64,000 nt of DNA from Paludifilum halophilum (GCF_002245355.1 NZ_NOWF01000006.1:186001-250000); one strand, 5' to 3'; positions 43,610 through 53,804 are shown, counted from the first letter of the stretch. Program-made: numbers and translations. Notes: generated by a model from the letters alone, not told the origin.

Positions 43610-44656
43610 TCAATACCGGGGATATTTGCGCAACACTAACAATAGCAGGACGATGATGCCGCAATAACCGAAAACCGGATAAATATAACCCACCAGAACC
43701 GGAAAACCGATCAGGGAACAAATATAACCGACGACGAAGATCATTCCCATCAGGGTATTGATCCGGAAAGGAAACACCTGCTCCAGATTGGCGGCCAGTC
43801 CGTATACATTGCCGATCAGCGTGGTAAAAATCTCCCCCCACATCACGGCCAGAAAAAAGTATTTCATTCCCTCTCCCAATGCGGCGATCACCAAGGCGAT
43901 GGGAATTTCCATCCCGTAAATGTCCGGCGTTTTCAAAGCGAGGGCGAAATTGCTGGATAATAACATCACCCCCAGACCCACTCCTCCCAGCAGTCCTCCC
44001 AGCCGAAGCGTCTTCTCGTCCTGCATCTCTCCTCCCAAGGGAACCAACACCGCCTGCGACATCGCCAAGTTAAAAGCGACATAAGTGACGGCCGAAATGA
44101 GCCAATGCCCTTGAGCTGTGGCCTCCACCGACAAAAACCCCGCCATCCCCGATGTTTTCAACCCCTGAATTCCCACCATCATGGTAAAGAGAAACATCAG
44201 GGGAACCACCAGGGAATTAATCGAAAGGATCCCCTCCATTCCCCGCAAAATAATCAGAAAAGCAAGTGTGGAGGTGACAATCACCCCTAGGTGAAAGGAC
44301 CATCCCAACTGCTCCTGGAACAAGGACCCGGTTCCTGACATCATCGCTGTAGTCACGCCAAACAGAACGACTCCCACGAAGAGATTCATCCAACGACCCC
44401 ACCGTTCCCCAAACAGATAGTTATTAAACTCTTCGTAGGAATGGGCTTTGAGGCGCGCTCCCATCAGCATCATCCGGGTCCCCAGCCAGGAGAACAAAGC
44501 CGTCACCGCCAAGATTCCCCAAATACCGTCGATTCCATATGCCGTAAAAAACTGCATGATTTCCTGCCCTGATGCAAAGCCTGCTCCGACGACCGTACCG
44601 ATATAGGTGAAACCGACACGGGCCGCCGTCACCCAACGTTCATGCAATACCAACAC
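43610..44656 (-). CDS. YkvI family membrane protein
   Basis: A 348-residue protein with ten or more helices. TYIGTVVGAGFASGQEIMQFFTAYG at its start (in pieces) recalls APC/SSS-superfamily transporters; the whole matches the Bacillus YkvI family, of unknown substrate. It starts at GTG with GGAGG five bases upstream. Probably forms a two-gene unit with the nitroreductase. Confidence 0.85.
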   Translation of the reverse strand: MLVLHERWVTAARVGFTYIGTVVGAGFASGQEIMQFFTAYGIDGIWGILAVTALFSWLGTRMMLMGARLKAHSYEEFNNYLFGERWGRWMNLFVGVVLFGVTTAMMSGTGSLFQEQLGWSFHLGVIVTSTLAFLIILRGMEGILSINSLVVPLMFLFTMMVGIQGLKTSGMAGFLSVEATAQGHWLISAVTYVAFNLAMSQAVLVPLGGEMQDEKTLRLGGLLGGVGLGVMLLSSNFALALKTPDIYGMEIPIALVIAALGEGMKYFFLAVMWGEIFTTLIGNVYGLAANLEQVFPFRINTLMGMIFVVGYICSLIGFPVLVGYIYPVFGYCGIIVLLLLVLRKYPRY

Positions 44657-44775
44657 GACCCCTCCCCGGCCAAAACTCGTCCCGTAGAACTAGTCTATTG
44701 AGGACAAACCCCGGATAGAACTGCGATGACTCCCCTTCGGCACAGTCGCACAGCGGCCGGAAACACCGACAGCCA

Positions 44776-44806
44776 TAAAAAAAACCGGTTTTCTTTGAAA
44801 AAACCG
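44776..44806 (-). terminator. Terminator of the first PBP gene
   Basis: AACCGGTTTTC pairs with GAAAAAACCGG, then TTTTTTTT on the minus strand. Confidence 0.85.
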
Positions 44807-44842
44807 GGCATGCGGGGGAAATCATTTCTTTCTTCGGGCTTT

Positions 44843-47401
44843 CTACTCCTCATCGGAGGGGGGAGGGATAATGGGAGTTCCTTCTCCCTGGTCTCCCGGT
44901 GCCTCAGGATTTTCTCCTTGATCCCCTTCCTCATTCCCTTCTTCATCTCCTCCATCCTGATCTCCGGGGGAATCTCCCTGGTCGTCTCCGGGAAGATCAC
45001 CCTGGTCGTCTCCGGGATCCCCTTCCTCTTCACCGGTTTGATCCCCTTCCTGTTCTCCTCCACCCGGATCGCCTTCCTCATCCCCTTCCTCCGGTGGGGA
45101 ACCTTCTTCAGGCGGATGGATACGAACGGTCACCACATTGGAAGGGTCGGCCCGTTGATCCGTTTCCGTATCGATGGCGACGACGCGGTATGCGTATTGC
45201 CGGGCTCCTCCGAAGATCTCATCCAGCTGTTCGTCGCCGGTTTGCGGCGGAGGAACGACGATGTTTCGATCCTGATAGGTCCCGTTGGAGGTTTCAGCGA
45301 TTGCTTCCCAGTCCGATCCGTCCTCAGACCGTTCCACCTGGTACCGGACCCGATCGGAATAATCGTTCCAGCTCAGCTGGATCGCCTGGTCTCCGCTCTC
45401 GTAAGACCCTTTCAGGTTGACGGGTTTCAGTTGGAAGGGCGGCTCCGGAGGCTTCACTCCCGGGTTTTGAAACCGACTGACCGGGGTCCCCTTCACCACC
45501 TCTGCCATCACTCGGCGGAAGATCTTGGCGGGGTACGCTCCTCCGGACAATTCCACCCGGCCTTCCGATTCGTTATAAACCATGGCGGACATCACATATT
45601 CGTTGGTATAGCCCACAAACCATGCCGTTTTGCTTTCCTGGGTCGTCCCGGTTTTCCCCGCTACATCCCTGCCGTCGGGCAATTGGGCGGAAGTTCCCGT
45701 TCCCTGTTCGACATTGTAATGCAACATCCGGGTCATATAATAAGCGGTTTTCGGGGAGAACACTTGGCGTTCCTCCGCATAATCCCCTTCTGACTCCCAT
45801 TCCTGATCCGAAATGGAAATACTCTCGATCGCGTGGGCTTTCCTCATTTTTCCGTTGTGGATGAAGGGAGTGTAAGCCTGAGCCATATCCACCGTATTGA
45901 CTCCCCGGGTCAAGCCGCCGAGGGCCAACGCCGCATAAGAGGAACGGTCCTTCGCATGCAGATCGAGACCCGCTTGTTCCGCATAGCGAACGGCTGTATC
46001 CAATCCGACTTCGTTTTTCAATAACCACGCGGTCGCCACATTGAGAGACTTTGCCACAACCTCTTTCATCGGCAATTCCCCGAAAGATCGATTCTGGAAA
46101 TTCTCTGGTTTCCACGACTTGATCCGGAAATCCGGAGGATCAGGGACCTGCGTGTATTCCGTATAATTTTTTTCCTCCACCGCAGGGGCGAAGACCGTGA
46201 CCGGCTTGATCGAGGAGCCCGGCTGCTTCATTTCCTCCGCGGAACGAAGGATATAGCCGGTGCCCTGATACTCCCGTCCACCAGCGATAGCGGCGATTCC
46301 TCCGGTTTTCGGGTTGACCACCGTCGCCCCGCCGTCCAGATGCTCATTGTTTTCAAACAGGGCGTCATCATGAAAAGCTTTCACCATGGCTTTTTGGGCC
46401 CGGGGAAGCAGATGGGTACGGATCTTATACCCCCCGGTGGCCAACTCCTCTTCCGGAATGCCGAAACGTTGGCTGGCCTCCATCATAACGTAATGCTTAT
46501 ACGCCTGATAATCATCGTCCTTCAAATGCTTGGTCAGATATTGACGGTCGACTCCCAGATCCGTCTTCTGATATTTCTCTTTCTCCGCTTCCGTGATCAC
46601 ACCCTGTTCCGCCATCAATCCCAGGACGAGATTGCGCCTCTGTTTCGCCTCCTCCGGGTTGTGATACGGATTATAGGTGGAGGGGGCTTTGGGAAGGGAG
46701 GCCAAGAGAGCCGCTTCCTGCGGCTCCAGCTCCTCCTCGGTCAGATCCTTGTCGAAATAGATCTTGGAAGCCATCTGAATTCCCTGCACATCATTGCCGA
46801 AATAGATGATGTTCAAATATGCCTCGAGAATCTCCTTTTTACCGTACTTCCTCTCCAAGTTCCAGGCGACCGCCACTTCCTGCAATTTGCGCGTATAAGT
46901 TTTGGTCCGGTTCTCCAATACCACATTCCGGGCCACCTGCATGGTGATGGTACTGGCTCCTTCCGCTCGGCGCCCTTCCAAGATATTGTGATAAACGGAC
47001 CGGGCGATCCCTCGGTAGTCCACCCCGTTATGTTCATAGAAACGTTTGTCTTCCACAGCGATAAACGTTTTTTCAATCAATTCCCGGGATTTGATTCGAT
47101 TCATCTTCACATATTCCCGGTTAGTAGAACCCAGTTTCGTGACCAAATTTCCGTTCACATCATAAATCGTAGAAGCAAACTGTATCTCTTCTAATTTTTC
47201 CAAGGGCATGGACTTGGCGGATATCATCACTGCGGAACAGCCGGCAACCGCCAGCAGCAAGGTCGTGGTCACGACCAGCAAAAGCCATTTTTTATTAAAA
47301 AACTTCCGCCGCCTTTTTCCCCGGCGGCCACGCTCTTCCAGCCGCGAACCCACCCGTTCCGAGTCCGGAGATGGTTCTCCCCCGTTATGCCGCTCATCCA
47401 T
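44843..47401 (-). CDS. Class A penicillin-binding protein (PBP1A-like), copy 1
   Basis: An 852-residue bifunctional peptidoglycan synthase. A basic cytosolic tail (residues 1-38), one membrane helix (39-60), the GT51 glycosyltransferase with Glu117 in EDKRFYEHNG and EGASTITMQVARN, then the transpeptidase with SxxK in QPGSSIKP, SLN in AKSLNVAT and KTGTT. After that a fibronectin III-like domain (about 50-95 residues) and a long Gly/Glu/Asp low-complexity tail. It polymerises and cross-links glycan strands outside the membrane. Ribosome binding site GGGGGG. Tandem with a paralogue upstream; 176 bases separate the two. Confidence 0.93.
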   Translation of the reverse strand: MDERHNGGEPSPDSERVGSRLEERGRRGKRRRKFFNKKWLLLVVTTTLLLAVAGCSAVMISAKSMPLEKLEEIQFASTIYDVNGNLVTKLGSTNREYVKMNRIKSRELIEKTFIAVEDKRFYEHNGVDYRGIARSVYHNILEGRRAEGASTITMQVARNVVLENRTKTYTRKLQEVAVAWNLERKYGKKEILEAYLNIIYFGNDVQGIQMASKIYFDKDLTEEELEPQEAALLASLPKAPSTYNPYHNPEEAKQRRNLVLGLMAEQGVITEAEKEKYQKTDLGVDRQYLTKHLKDDDYQAYKHYVMMEASQRFGIPEEELATGGYKIRTHLLPRAQKAMVKAFHDDALFENNEHLDGGATVVNPKTGGIAAIAGGREYQGTGYILRSAEEMKQPGSSIKPVTVFAPAVEEKNYTEYTQVPDPPDFRIKSWKPENFQNRSFGELPMKEVVAKSLNVATAWLLKNEVGLDTAVRYAEQAGLDLHAKDRSSYAALALGGLTRGVNTVDMAQAYTPFIHNGKMRKAHAIESISISDQEWESEGDYAEERQVFSPKTAYYMTRMLHYNVEQGTGTSAQLPDGRDVAGKTGTTQESKTAWFVGYTNEYVMSAMVYNESEGRVELSGGAYPAKIFRRVMAEVVKGTPVSRFQNPGVKPPEPPFQLKPVNLKGSYESGDQAIQLSWNDYSDRVRYQVERSEDGSDWEAIAETSNGTYQDRNIVVPPPQTGDEQLDEIFGGARQYAYRVVAIDTETDQRADPSNVVTVRIHPPEEGSPPEEGDEEGDPGGGEQEGDQTGEEEGDPGDDQGDLPGDDQGDSPGDQDGGDEEGNEEGDQGENPEAPGDQGEGTPIIPPPSDEE

Positions 47402-47537
47402 CTTCCTAACCCCCCATTCTCGGTTCCGCCCTCAACGAAAAATATCTCTATCTCTTTCAATAAATAACAGAAAATCCGTTATCTCTATACTACTTAATTT
47501 CAAAATGAAATCCAATATACCCGGGAGACAAAAAACA

Positions 47538-47564
47538 AAAAAAGACCGGCAATTTTTGCCGGTC
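47538..47564 (-). terminator. Terminator of the second PBP gene
   Basis: GACCGGC pairs with GCCGGTC, then TTTTTTT on the minus strand. Confidence 0.85.
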
Positions 47565-47577
47565 CATCATGGCGGGA

Positions 47578-50163
47578 TCATCCGAAGAACCCGCCGTCTC
47601 CGTCATCATTTTCGTCACCTTCGTTGTTTCCCTGATTACCGTTTCCGTTTTCATCGCCCTGATTGCCTTGTTCGTTACCAGGTTCCTGATTTCCGGTCCC
47701 TTCATCACCGGGTAACGGGGTGCTGGGGTCTTGGTCTTCAGAACGCTGATCTTCTCCCGGCTGTTGTTCTTCTCCCGGATGCTCATCGCCCTCCTCATCA
47801 CCCCGCTCTTCATCCGGCGGTTCCTCCTCCGATTTCTTGGCAACTGTGACTCCAACCACGTTAGAGGGTTTGGCTTCCGCCGGATCGTCACCTTCAGCCT
47901 GGGTATCGACAGCGATTACCCGATAATAGTATTTCTTAGACTTTCCGCCGAAGAAATCCTCCAGAGCGTTACTCTCCGGCACTTTGATGTTGCTGTCGCT
48001 GAAGCTGCCCTTCTCAGTTTCTCCGATATCCTGCCAGTCGGACTGATCTTCGGAGCGCTGTACTCTGTATTTGACGCGATTCGCGTAATCCGTCCATTTC
48101 AGGTTGACCGCTCCGTTGCCGTCAAAGCTTCCGCTCAGATCGGAGACAGGCTTCAGCTCAAAGGGCGGCTGTGGTTCCGGAACACCCGGATTCTTAAAGG
48201 GAATCGCCTTTTTCCCGTTGAGAGCGTCCGCCATCACTTGTTTAAACATTTTGGCCGGATAACTGCCCCCGGTCAGCTGCAGGTCCTCGTTTTCCTTGGT
48301 CTTAAACACCGTCACCGCCGTGACATATTGGGGGGTATAACCGACGAACCAGGCTTCTTTACTATTCTGGGTCGTTCCGGTCTTCCCGGCCACCGGACGT
48401 CCGCCGGGCAGCTGGGCATTCACCCCGGTCCCCTCCTGTACCACACTCTCCAGCATGCGGGTCATGTAGTAAGCCGTCTTCTTGCTGTAAACCCGGTTTT
48501 TTTTCGGTTTCGTCTTCGGGGTCAACTCTTCACCGTTCGGCCCCACAATCTTCCGGACGGTATGGGCCTGGATATTGGCTCCGTTATTGGCCAGGGCGGA
48601 GTAGGCCTGAGCCATCTGAACCGTATCCACCCCTTTGGTGAGACCGCCCAGAGCCAAAGCGGCATAACTTTTGCTGTCCTTTTCCTCCAATTTCAACCCG
48701 GCCTTTTCACCGTATTTGGCGGCGGTTGACAGTCCGACTTGCTCTTTCAACAGCCGGACAGTCGATGCATTGAGGGATTTCTCCACCATTTCCTGCATCG
48801 GAATCGTACCATAGAATTGACCGGTATAGTTTTTCGGCTCCCACTCGCCAATACGGATCGGCTCATCTTTCACGGGGTAGTGTTCGTTGTACCCTTCCTC
48901 CTGGATCAATGGAGAGTATACCGTGATTGGTTTGATAGTCGATCCCGGCTGATGATTTTCGGTGGCTCGCAACTTGTACCCGGGCAGATAGTTTCGCCCG
49001 CCGCCGACGGCCACCACTTCCCCCTTCCGGGGATCCATCATCGTCAGACCGGCGTCCAATTCCTCATGCCCCTGGTAATACTCGTCGTTCTTGACCGCTT
49101 TCTGGGCGGATTCCTGAGCCTTGGGATCCAGAGCCGTGTAAACCTTGTACCCGCCGTTCACCAGCTCTTTCTGGCTGATCTGCGGGTAACGCTTTTCAAC
49201 CTCATCCATCATGTAAGCTTTATAAGCGCTGTAGGAATTCGACTTCAGGTGTTCCGCCAGGTATTTCTTGTCCACACCCAACGGGGTCTTCTGAGCCTGC
49301 TCCTTCTCCTTTTCGGTAATGATAGGAGGCCGGGTGCTGTCCTCCGCCATCTTCATCAGCACGACATTGCGCCGTTGTTTGGCTTTTTCCGGATATTTGT
49401 AGGGATCATATCCGTAGGGAGCCTTCGGCATACCCGCCAGCATGGCGATCTCCTGCGGCTCCAGCTTTTCCTTGGTGATATCCTTGCCAAAATAGATCTT
49501 GGCGGCCATCTTAATGCCTTTAACACCGTTACCGAAGTCGATGTAGTTAAGGTACACCTCCAGAATCTTTTCCTTTTTGAATTTCCGGTCCAGGTTGACC
49601 GCTACACCGATCTCTCTCAACTTCCTGGTATAGGTTTTTTTTCTACTATCCAGGATCGTGTTTCGGGCCACTTGCATCGTGATCGTGCTGGCACCCTCCG
49701 CCTTGCCTAGAGCGATAATGTTTTTAACCACCGCCCGGCCCAGACCCCAGTAGTCTACTCCGTTGTGTTCATAGAAGCGCTCGTCCTCCACCTTGACAAA
49801 GGCTTCAGGTAATTCCTTGGATTTCACGTCTTCCAGCTTTACATATTCGAGATTTTCTCCTCCGAGCTTCATGGCTTCCTTTCCGTTGGTGTCCATGACC
49901 ACGGAGGTTTTTTTCATATCCTTGATAACCTCATCCATGCTTTTATACGTCGGCGCGGACATCAGAACGGCGGAACAACCGCCGACCACTAACAAAACCG
50001 TCGTTAAAAGAACTAATAAGATCCATTTCTTATTAAAAAAGCGGAACTTCTTCTTCTTATTGTTCCCTTTTCTCCGAACCGGCGATCGAGAACGCCCGAA
50101 ACTTCGGGCTTTCGAGCCCGATCGGGAAGGGACATTGTCCCGTCCCATTCGAAAATCATCCAT
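47578..50163 (-). CDS. Class A penicillin-binding protein (PBP1A-like), copy 2
   Basis: An 861-residue paralogue of the neighbouring protein with the same order: basic Ser/Arg/Lys-rich tail, membrane helix (RFFNKKWILLVLLTT), GT51 with EDERFYEHNG, transpeptidase with SxxK in QPGSTIKP, SLN in EKSLNAST and KTGTTQ, an FN3-like domain, and a C-terminal Gly/Asn/Glu low-complexity tail. Both active sites look intact. ATG 50163 has CAGGGGG nine bases upstream; the frame is open to 50202. Each copy has its own terminator, so they are separate transcripts. Confidence 0.93.
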   Translation of the reverse strand: MDDFRMGRDNVPSRSGSKARSFGRSRSPVRRKGNNKKKKFRFFNKKWILLVLLTTVLLVVGGCSAVLMSAPTYKSMDEVIKDMKKTSVVMDTNGKEAMKLGGENLEYVKLEDVKSKELPEAFVKVEDERFYEHNGVDYWGLGRAVVKNIIALGKAEGASTITMQVARNTILDSRKKTYTRKLREIGVAVNLDRKFKKEKILEVYLNYIDFGNGVKGIKMAAKIYFGKDITKEKLEPQEIAMLAGMPKAPYGYDPYKYPEKAKQRRNVVLMKMAEDSTRPPIITEKEKEQAQKTPLGVDKKYLAEHLKSNSYSAYKAYMMDEVEKRYPQISQKELVNGGYKVYTALDPKAQESAQKAVKNDEYYQGHEELDAGLTMMDPRKGEVVAVGGGRNYLPGYKLRATENHQPGSTIKPITVYSPLIQEEGYNEHYPVKDEPIRIGEWEPKNYTGQFYGTIPMQEMVEKSLNASTVRLLKEQVGLSTAAKYGEKAGLKLEEKDSKSYAALALGGLTKGVDTVQMAQAYSALANNGANIQAHTVRKIVGPNGEELTPKTKPKKNRVYSKKTAYYMTRMLESVVQEGTGVNAQLPGGRPVAGKTGTTQNSKEAWFVGYTPQYVTAVTVFKTKENEDLQLTGGSYPAKMFKQVMADALNGKKAIPFKNPGVPEPQPPFELKPVSDLSGSFDGNGAVNLKWTDYANRVKYRVQRSEDQSDWQDIGETEKGSFSDSNIKVPESNALEDFFGGKSKKYYYRVIAVDTQAEGDDPAEAKPSNVVGVTVAKKSEEEPPDEERGDEEGDEHPGEEQQPGEDQRSEDQDPSTPLPGDEGTGNQEPGNEQGNQGDENGNGNQGNNEGDENDDGDGGFFG

Positions 50164-50421
50164 GATAAAAAACCCCCTGCAGACCGGTTGATCCTCATCC
50201 ACGCTTCAACCGATTCGACATCCTTCGATGAAAAAGCGTTTCCGAAGGGATCCCTGTTGTGTCCAACCCTTCAAAAAATCATAACAAATAAAGAAAAAGT
50301 CAATGATCAACCTATCACAAATATTGGAAATTAAGCTTTTTGATCCGCCGTTTCTCCGATACCATCCATCTCCTTTACTTTCTTGTTCAGCGGTATGGTA
50401 TAGTGGATGCGAGGTGATCCC

Positions 50422-50607
50422 ATGAACGTAAAAGCTGCTGCCTTCGCCAGCCGGTTAACCGGCGTCGTCGGCATTCTCGCATCCTTCCTGCTGTGGAAAA
50501 TGTATGGCCCCGGCGGTCTGATCATCGGACTGATCGGTTCTTCTTTCTGGTTCGGACTGGGTTGGTATGTTGTGAAGAAACCCGGGACCCGAAATGTGTC
50601 GAAATAA
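50422..50607 (+). CDS. Small two-helix membrane protein
   Basis: A 61-residue protein with GAGGTGATCCC before ATG 50422. Two hydrophobic helices separated by a short KMYGPGG turn, and a Lys/Arg-rich C-terminus (VVKKPGTRNVSK). No family recognised. Confidence 0.6.
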   Translation: MNVKAAAFASRLTGVVGILASFLLWKMYGPGGLIIGLIGSSFWFGLGWYVVKKPGTRNVSK

Positions 50608-50726
50608 CACCCTCTCATTATAACGCAAAGTCACCCTGTTTTGTTACAACTTCTTTGTTTCTAGATCCGTCCCCGAACAGCATAGGTCTGAAGCAGGAAT
50701 CGGTGATGAAAAGGGTCTTTTCGTCT

Positions 50727-51497
50727 CTACCTTTCTGCCTGAAAATCTTGATTGTCAAATCCCCCGGTGACAGGAATGACAGCACCCGTGATAAAATCGG
50801 AGTCCTGATCGGCCAAAAACCGGATCACACGAGCCAGGTCTTCTCCAGTGCCGGGGCGGCCGACAGGGTTGCGCGGATCTGTCTTCCCCCGGGCGGCCCG
50901 GATCGGCGCTTCTTTGTAGGGATCGCGGATATCCCCCGGACATACCATATTGACAGTAATCCCATAGGGAGCCTCTTCCTCGGACAAGGTCCGGGTCAAG
51001 GAGACCAGCCCGGCCTTGGCCGCGGCATAGGCGGAATAGCCCTCCCAGGAAGGAGCGTTTTGTACATCGGGAAAACCGAAGGTGACGATGCGCCCCCAAT
51101 TTTTCTCCCTCATCCCGGGAACCACCTGCCGGACGCAGTGAAAAACGCCGCTCAGATTCCCTTCCACCATTTCCCGCCACTGATCATCCGTCATCTCCAA
51201 GGCGGGAATCCGTCGAAACAGAAAAGGACCTGCGGCGCAGACCAGTACATCCACTCCCCCCCAATGCGTTCGAATCGTCCCCGCCATTCTTTTTACATCG
51301 GAAAGGAGAGAGACATCCCCCTGCAAGGTCATCGCCTTCCCGCCCGTCTCCCGAACCTCCTCCGCCAATCGCTCCGCTTTTTCCTGACTCCTGCGGTAAT
51401 TGACGGCAACGCGGTATCCCTCTTCGGCCAATTTTTTCGCTGTCATCGCCCCAAGACCGGAAACGCCGCCTGTCACCCAGGCTACGCCTCGCCCCAT
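50727..51497 (-). CDS. SDR-family oxidoreductase (FabG-like) with altered active site
   Basis: A 256-residue protein. VTGGVSGLG (residues 8-16) binds NAD(P); LVCAAGPF replaces the usual NNAG; YxxxK is present (SAYAAAKAG); PVTGG is near the end. The catalytic Ser, normally 13 residues before the Tyr, is not there; the local sequence is TFGFPDVQNAP. Activity may be altered or lost. ATG 51497 has GGAGGG six bases upstream. Confidence 0.88.
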   Translation of the reverse strand: MGRGVAWVTGGVSGLGAMTAKKLAEEGYRVAVNYRRSQEKAERLAEEVRETGGKAMTLQGDVSLLSDVKRMAGTIRTHWGGVDVLVCAAGPFLFRRIPALEMTDDQWREMVEGNLSGVFHCVRQVVPGMREKNWGRIVTFGFPDVQNAPSWEGYSAYAAAKAGLVSLTRTLSEEEAPYGITVNMVCPGDIRDPYKEAPIRAARGKTDPRNPVGRPGTGEDLARVIRFLADQDSDFITGAVIPVTGGFDNQDFQAER

Positions 51498-51593
51498 ACG
51501 AATCCCTCCTTCTTTGGTGTCACTTCGGGGTACAGCTCCCCCCCCCCCTGTAGATGAATCGGGTTCATTGTACCCAACACTTGCGTTCAACGC

Positions 51594-51618
51594 AAAAAAC
51601 CCCGTGTTAACGGGGTGA
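51594..51618 (-). terminator. Terminator of the 51657-51920 gene
   Basis: ACCCCGT pairs with ACGGGGT, with TTTTTT following on the minus strand. Confidence 0.8.
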
Positions 51619-51656
51619 AAACTATTAATAAGTTTTATCAGGATAAAACAAAAGGC

Positions 51657-51920
51657 TTACCGGCCGGACGAGTCCCTGGCCGGTTCCAGAATTTGCTTGG
51701 CCATCAATAGCAGGAGTAAAGCTCCTCCGCTGATTCCGAGGAGGGTCCATCCCGGGCTGACCAAGTCCCACAGGGAGACTGACAGCAGGATGACAGCAAT
51801 CCCTCCCAAAGCCGTCGCTCGGAAAAGGCGTCGTTTGGTCCACCAAGCCAGACCGGCGGACAACAAAGTAACGGTCGTCATTGCTTGCCATTCCCACAGG
51901 GTAAGAACAGACCAGTCCAT
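51657..51920 (-). CDS. Small membrane protein with three helices
   Basis: An 87-residue protein from ATG 51920, six bases after GGAGGAG; two further ATGs lie upstream at 51926 and 51935. Three hydrophobic segments with short loops (WWTKRRLF; WDLVSPGW). No family recognised. Confidence 0.6.
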   Translation of the reverse strand: MDWSVLTLWEWQAMTTVTLLSAGLAWWTKRRLFRATALGGIAVILLSVSLWDLVSPGWTLLGISGGALLLLLMAKQILEPARDSSGR

Positions 51921-51999
51921 GTCCATCTCCTCCATTCACTATACATTATGACCCGTTCCCGTCGAAATCATACGCCGGGCATTCATGGTAAATAAGCTG

Positions 52000-52029
52000 A
52001 AAGCCCCGGGAAACAAATCCCGGGGCTTT
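52000..52029 (-). terminator. Terminator of the secreted esterase
   Basis: AAAGCCCCGGG (52000-52010) is the exact reverse complement of 52019-52029. Confidence 0.85.
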
Positions 52030-52056
52030 CAGCTTTATCTCCATCGGGGGAATTGA

Positions 52057-53703
52057 TTAATCCCGATCCGGTACATAAAAAGATTGGATGACGGTTCGTC
52101 GGAAGGATTCGCCTTTCCGAGTCATCCCGCGGATATCCAGGGTCAGATTATAAACCCCGGAATCTTTCAACGCAGGCAGTTCCCCTGTAAAGACACCGGT
52201 CTCTTCCTTTTGCGACGGAGTCAATCGACCGCGGTACATTTTTTCCTCCGTCGCCTCGGTCTTTCCTGTTTCAGGGGGAACCACTCTCATCTGTACATCG
52301 AAGCGGTCTAGTTGCCACCGCTGAGGGTCTTTCATTTTCAATCGAACCGGCACTTTCTCACCGGATCGATTCGGCGGGTTCAGCTGCAGTTGGACGGAAT
52401 TTGCCCCTGTAAACGTGGTTGTCAACAAATAAGCGCCGCCCTCCGAACTGGTGATACGAATGTTCCAATCTCCTGCTTCCGGTTGATCGATTCTGAAAGC
52501 TTGTACATGAGCCCCGCTGAAAATCTGTGAATCCTTCCCGCGAAAGTATTCTCGACTTTCCGGGTTATACGTTCGTCCCGACGGAGAAACAAGAACCACC
52601 CTATCTTCGGCATTGTCAGTCATGACGCTAAAAACCGCTTCTTGTTCACCAGAGTTCACAGGAATGCTTTGTTCAACCAGCTTTCCGGCTTCAAGGGGTC
52701 CCCCGTTTACAATCCGCTCCGGTTCCCCCGCAAACTCTTCCATCGCTGCTGCTGCCACTTCTTCAGAACGGTCAGCATCGGAGGAAAGTTTGTCCGTCGT
52801 TTTCAAGTAAGGTTCGATCCGGGGAAAGGAGGTTCTGCCGAGACGGATCTGATCGTGGTCGTAATCGGCGGTAAACAGATGATGTCCATAGGGGAGACTG
52901 GTACTCCACAGATTCACCAGCCCGTCATTCTCTCCGTATGCGGACAGATAAGCGCCCCCGGTCCACAGAGCGGAGGGAAACGGTCCCCAGGAAGTACCGG
53001 CCGTGGTGATATACGTATTCTTCTCCGCATCAGGATGAGAGTCCGTCACGGAGCGAAACTGTTCCATCGATCCGGTCTGTAAAGATTCCGTTCCGGGATC
53101 CCGGGCACCCAGCAGTTCCGCCAGCCAACCCGCCCACGAACTGTAAGCCAGATCCGCCAAATGAGAGCCCCGGTGCGGAGAAGCCAGAGTGACAACCCGG
53201 CCCACATGGAGCCAAGCTCCCGAATGAATTAAAGCCGCCTGTGAATCGACTCCTCCTTTACTGTGAGCGACGATATTGACCGGTTCTCCGAAGTGAGCGC
53301 TGATTTCTTCCAACATCCCGGCTAAAAGCTCCCCGTTATCATACATGTCCGCCGCCTCGCCGCCGGCATCGTGAAGTTGAACGAAGGCGGTGCGGTATCC
53401 ATGGTTGTAAGCGTATTCATACATGTCGTTTATGCCGTAATATTCTGTATCTTCATACCAGCTTTGGGCTTGACCATGCAACCCTTGTACAAACACAACC
53501 GGCGGTTTATCCTCCGTACTTGAAGGCTCCGCTCCCAGGAACCAAGTTCCCGGGGTCCCTGCGGGATCCTCCGGCACCCATTTCCCCATCGGCTTCGGCG
53601 GCGGCGGGGATCCGACGTCCTTTTCCGCTTGAATCCAACCGGAGGGAAACACCATAGCCATTGACAAAAAAACCACCATCATCACCCAAAACCCCCGTCT
53701 CAT
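52057..53703 (-). CDS. Secreted lipase/esterase-like alpha/beta hydrolase
   Basis: A 548-residue protein with a Sec signal peptide (cleavage near AEA, residue 26) and no anchor. VVFVQGLHGQAQSWY is the oxyanion strand, and the nucleophile elbow is AHSKGG, as in lipases of the LipA/EstA-type group rather than GxSxG. The later NDGLVNLWSTSLPYGHH holds a likely Asp and His. The C-terminal 200 residues have a beta-sandwich accessory character (PAGDWNIRI-like and GVYNLTLDIRG). Substrate unknown. Ribosome binding site GGGGG. Confidence 0.82.
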   Translation of the reverse strand: MRRGFWVMMVVFLSMAMVFPSGWIQAEKDVGSPPPPKPMGKWVPEDPAGTPGTWFLGAEPSSTEDKPPVVFVQGLHGQAQSWYEDTEYYGINDMYEYAYNHGYRTAFVQLHDAGGEAADMYDNGELLAGMLEEISAHFGEPVNIVAHSKGGVDSQAALIHSGAWLHVGRVVTLASPHRGSHLADLAYSSWAGWLAELLGARDPGTESLQTGSMEQFRSVTDSHPDAEKNTYITTAGTSWGPFPSALWTGGAYLSAYGENDGLVNLWSTSLPYGHHLFTADYDHDQIRLGRTSFPRIEPYLKTTDKLSSDADRSEEVAAAAMEEFAGEPERIVNGGPLEAGKLVEQSIPVNSGEQEAVFSVMTDNAEDRVVLVSPSGRTYNPESREYFRGKDSQIFSGAHVQAFRIDQPEAGDWNIRITSSEGGAYLLTTTFTGANSVQLQLNPPNRSGEKVPVRLKMKDPQRWQLDRFDVQMRVVPPETGKTEATEEKMYRGRLTPSQKEETGVFTGELPALKDSGVYNLTLDIRGMTRKGESFRRTVIQSFYVPDRD

Positions 53704-53804
53704 GAATATTCCCCCTTTTTAAAAAATAGTTGCCAGTCTCCCCCCACTCTTTTGCGTTATATATTCTCTGTCGATGAAAAAATCCCTCCTTTCCCGGAAT
53801 CCCA

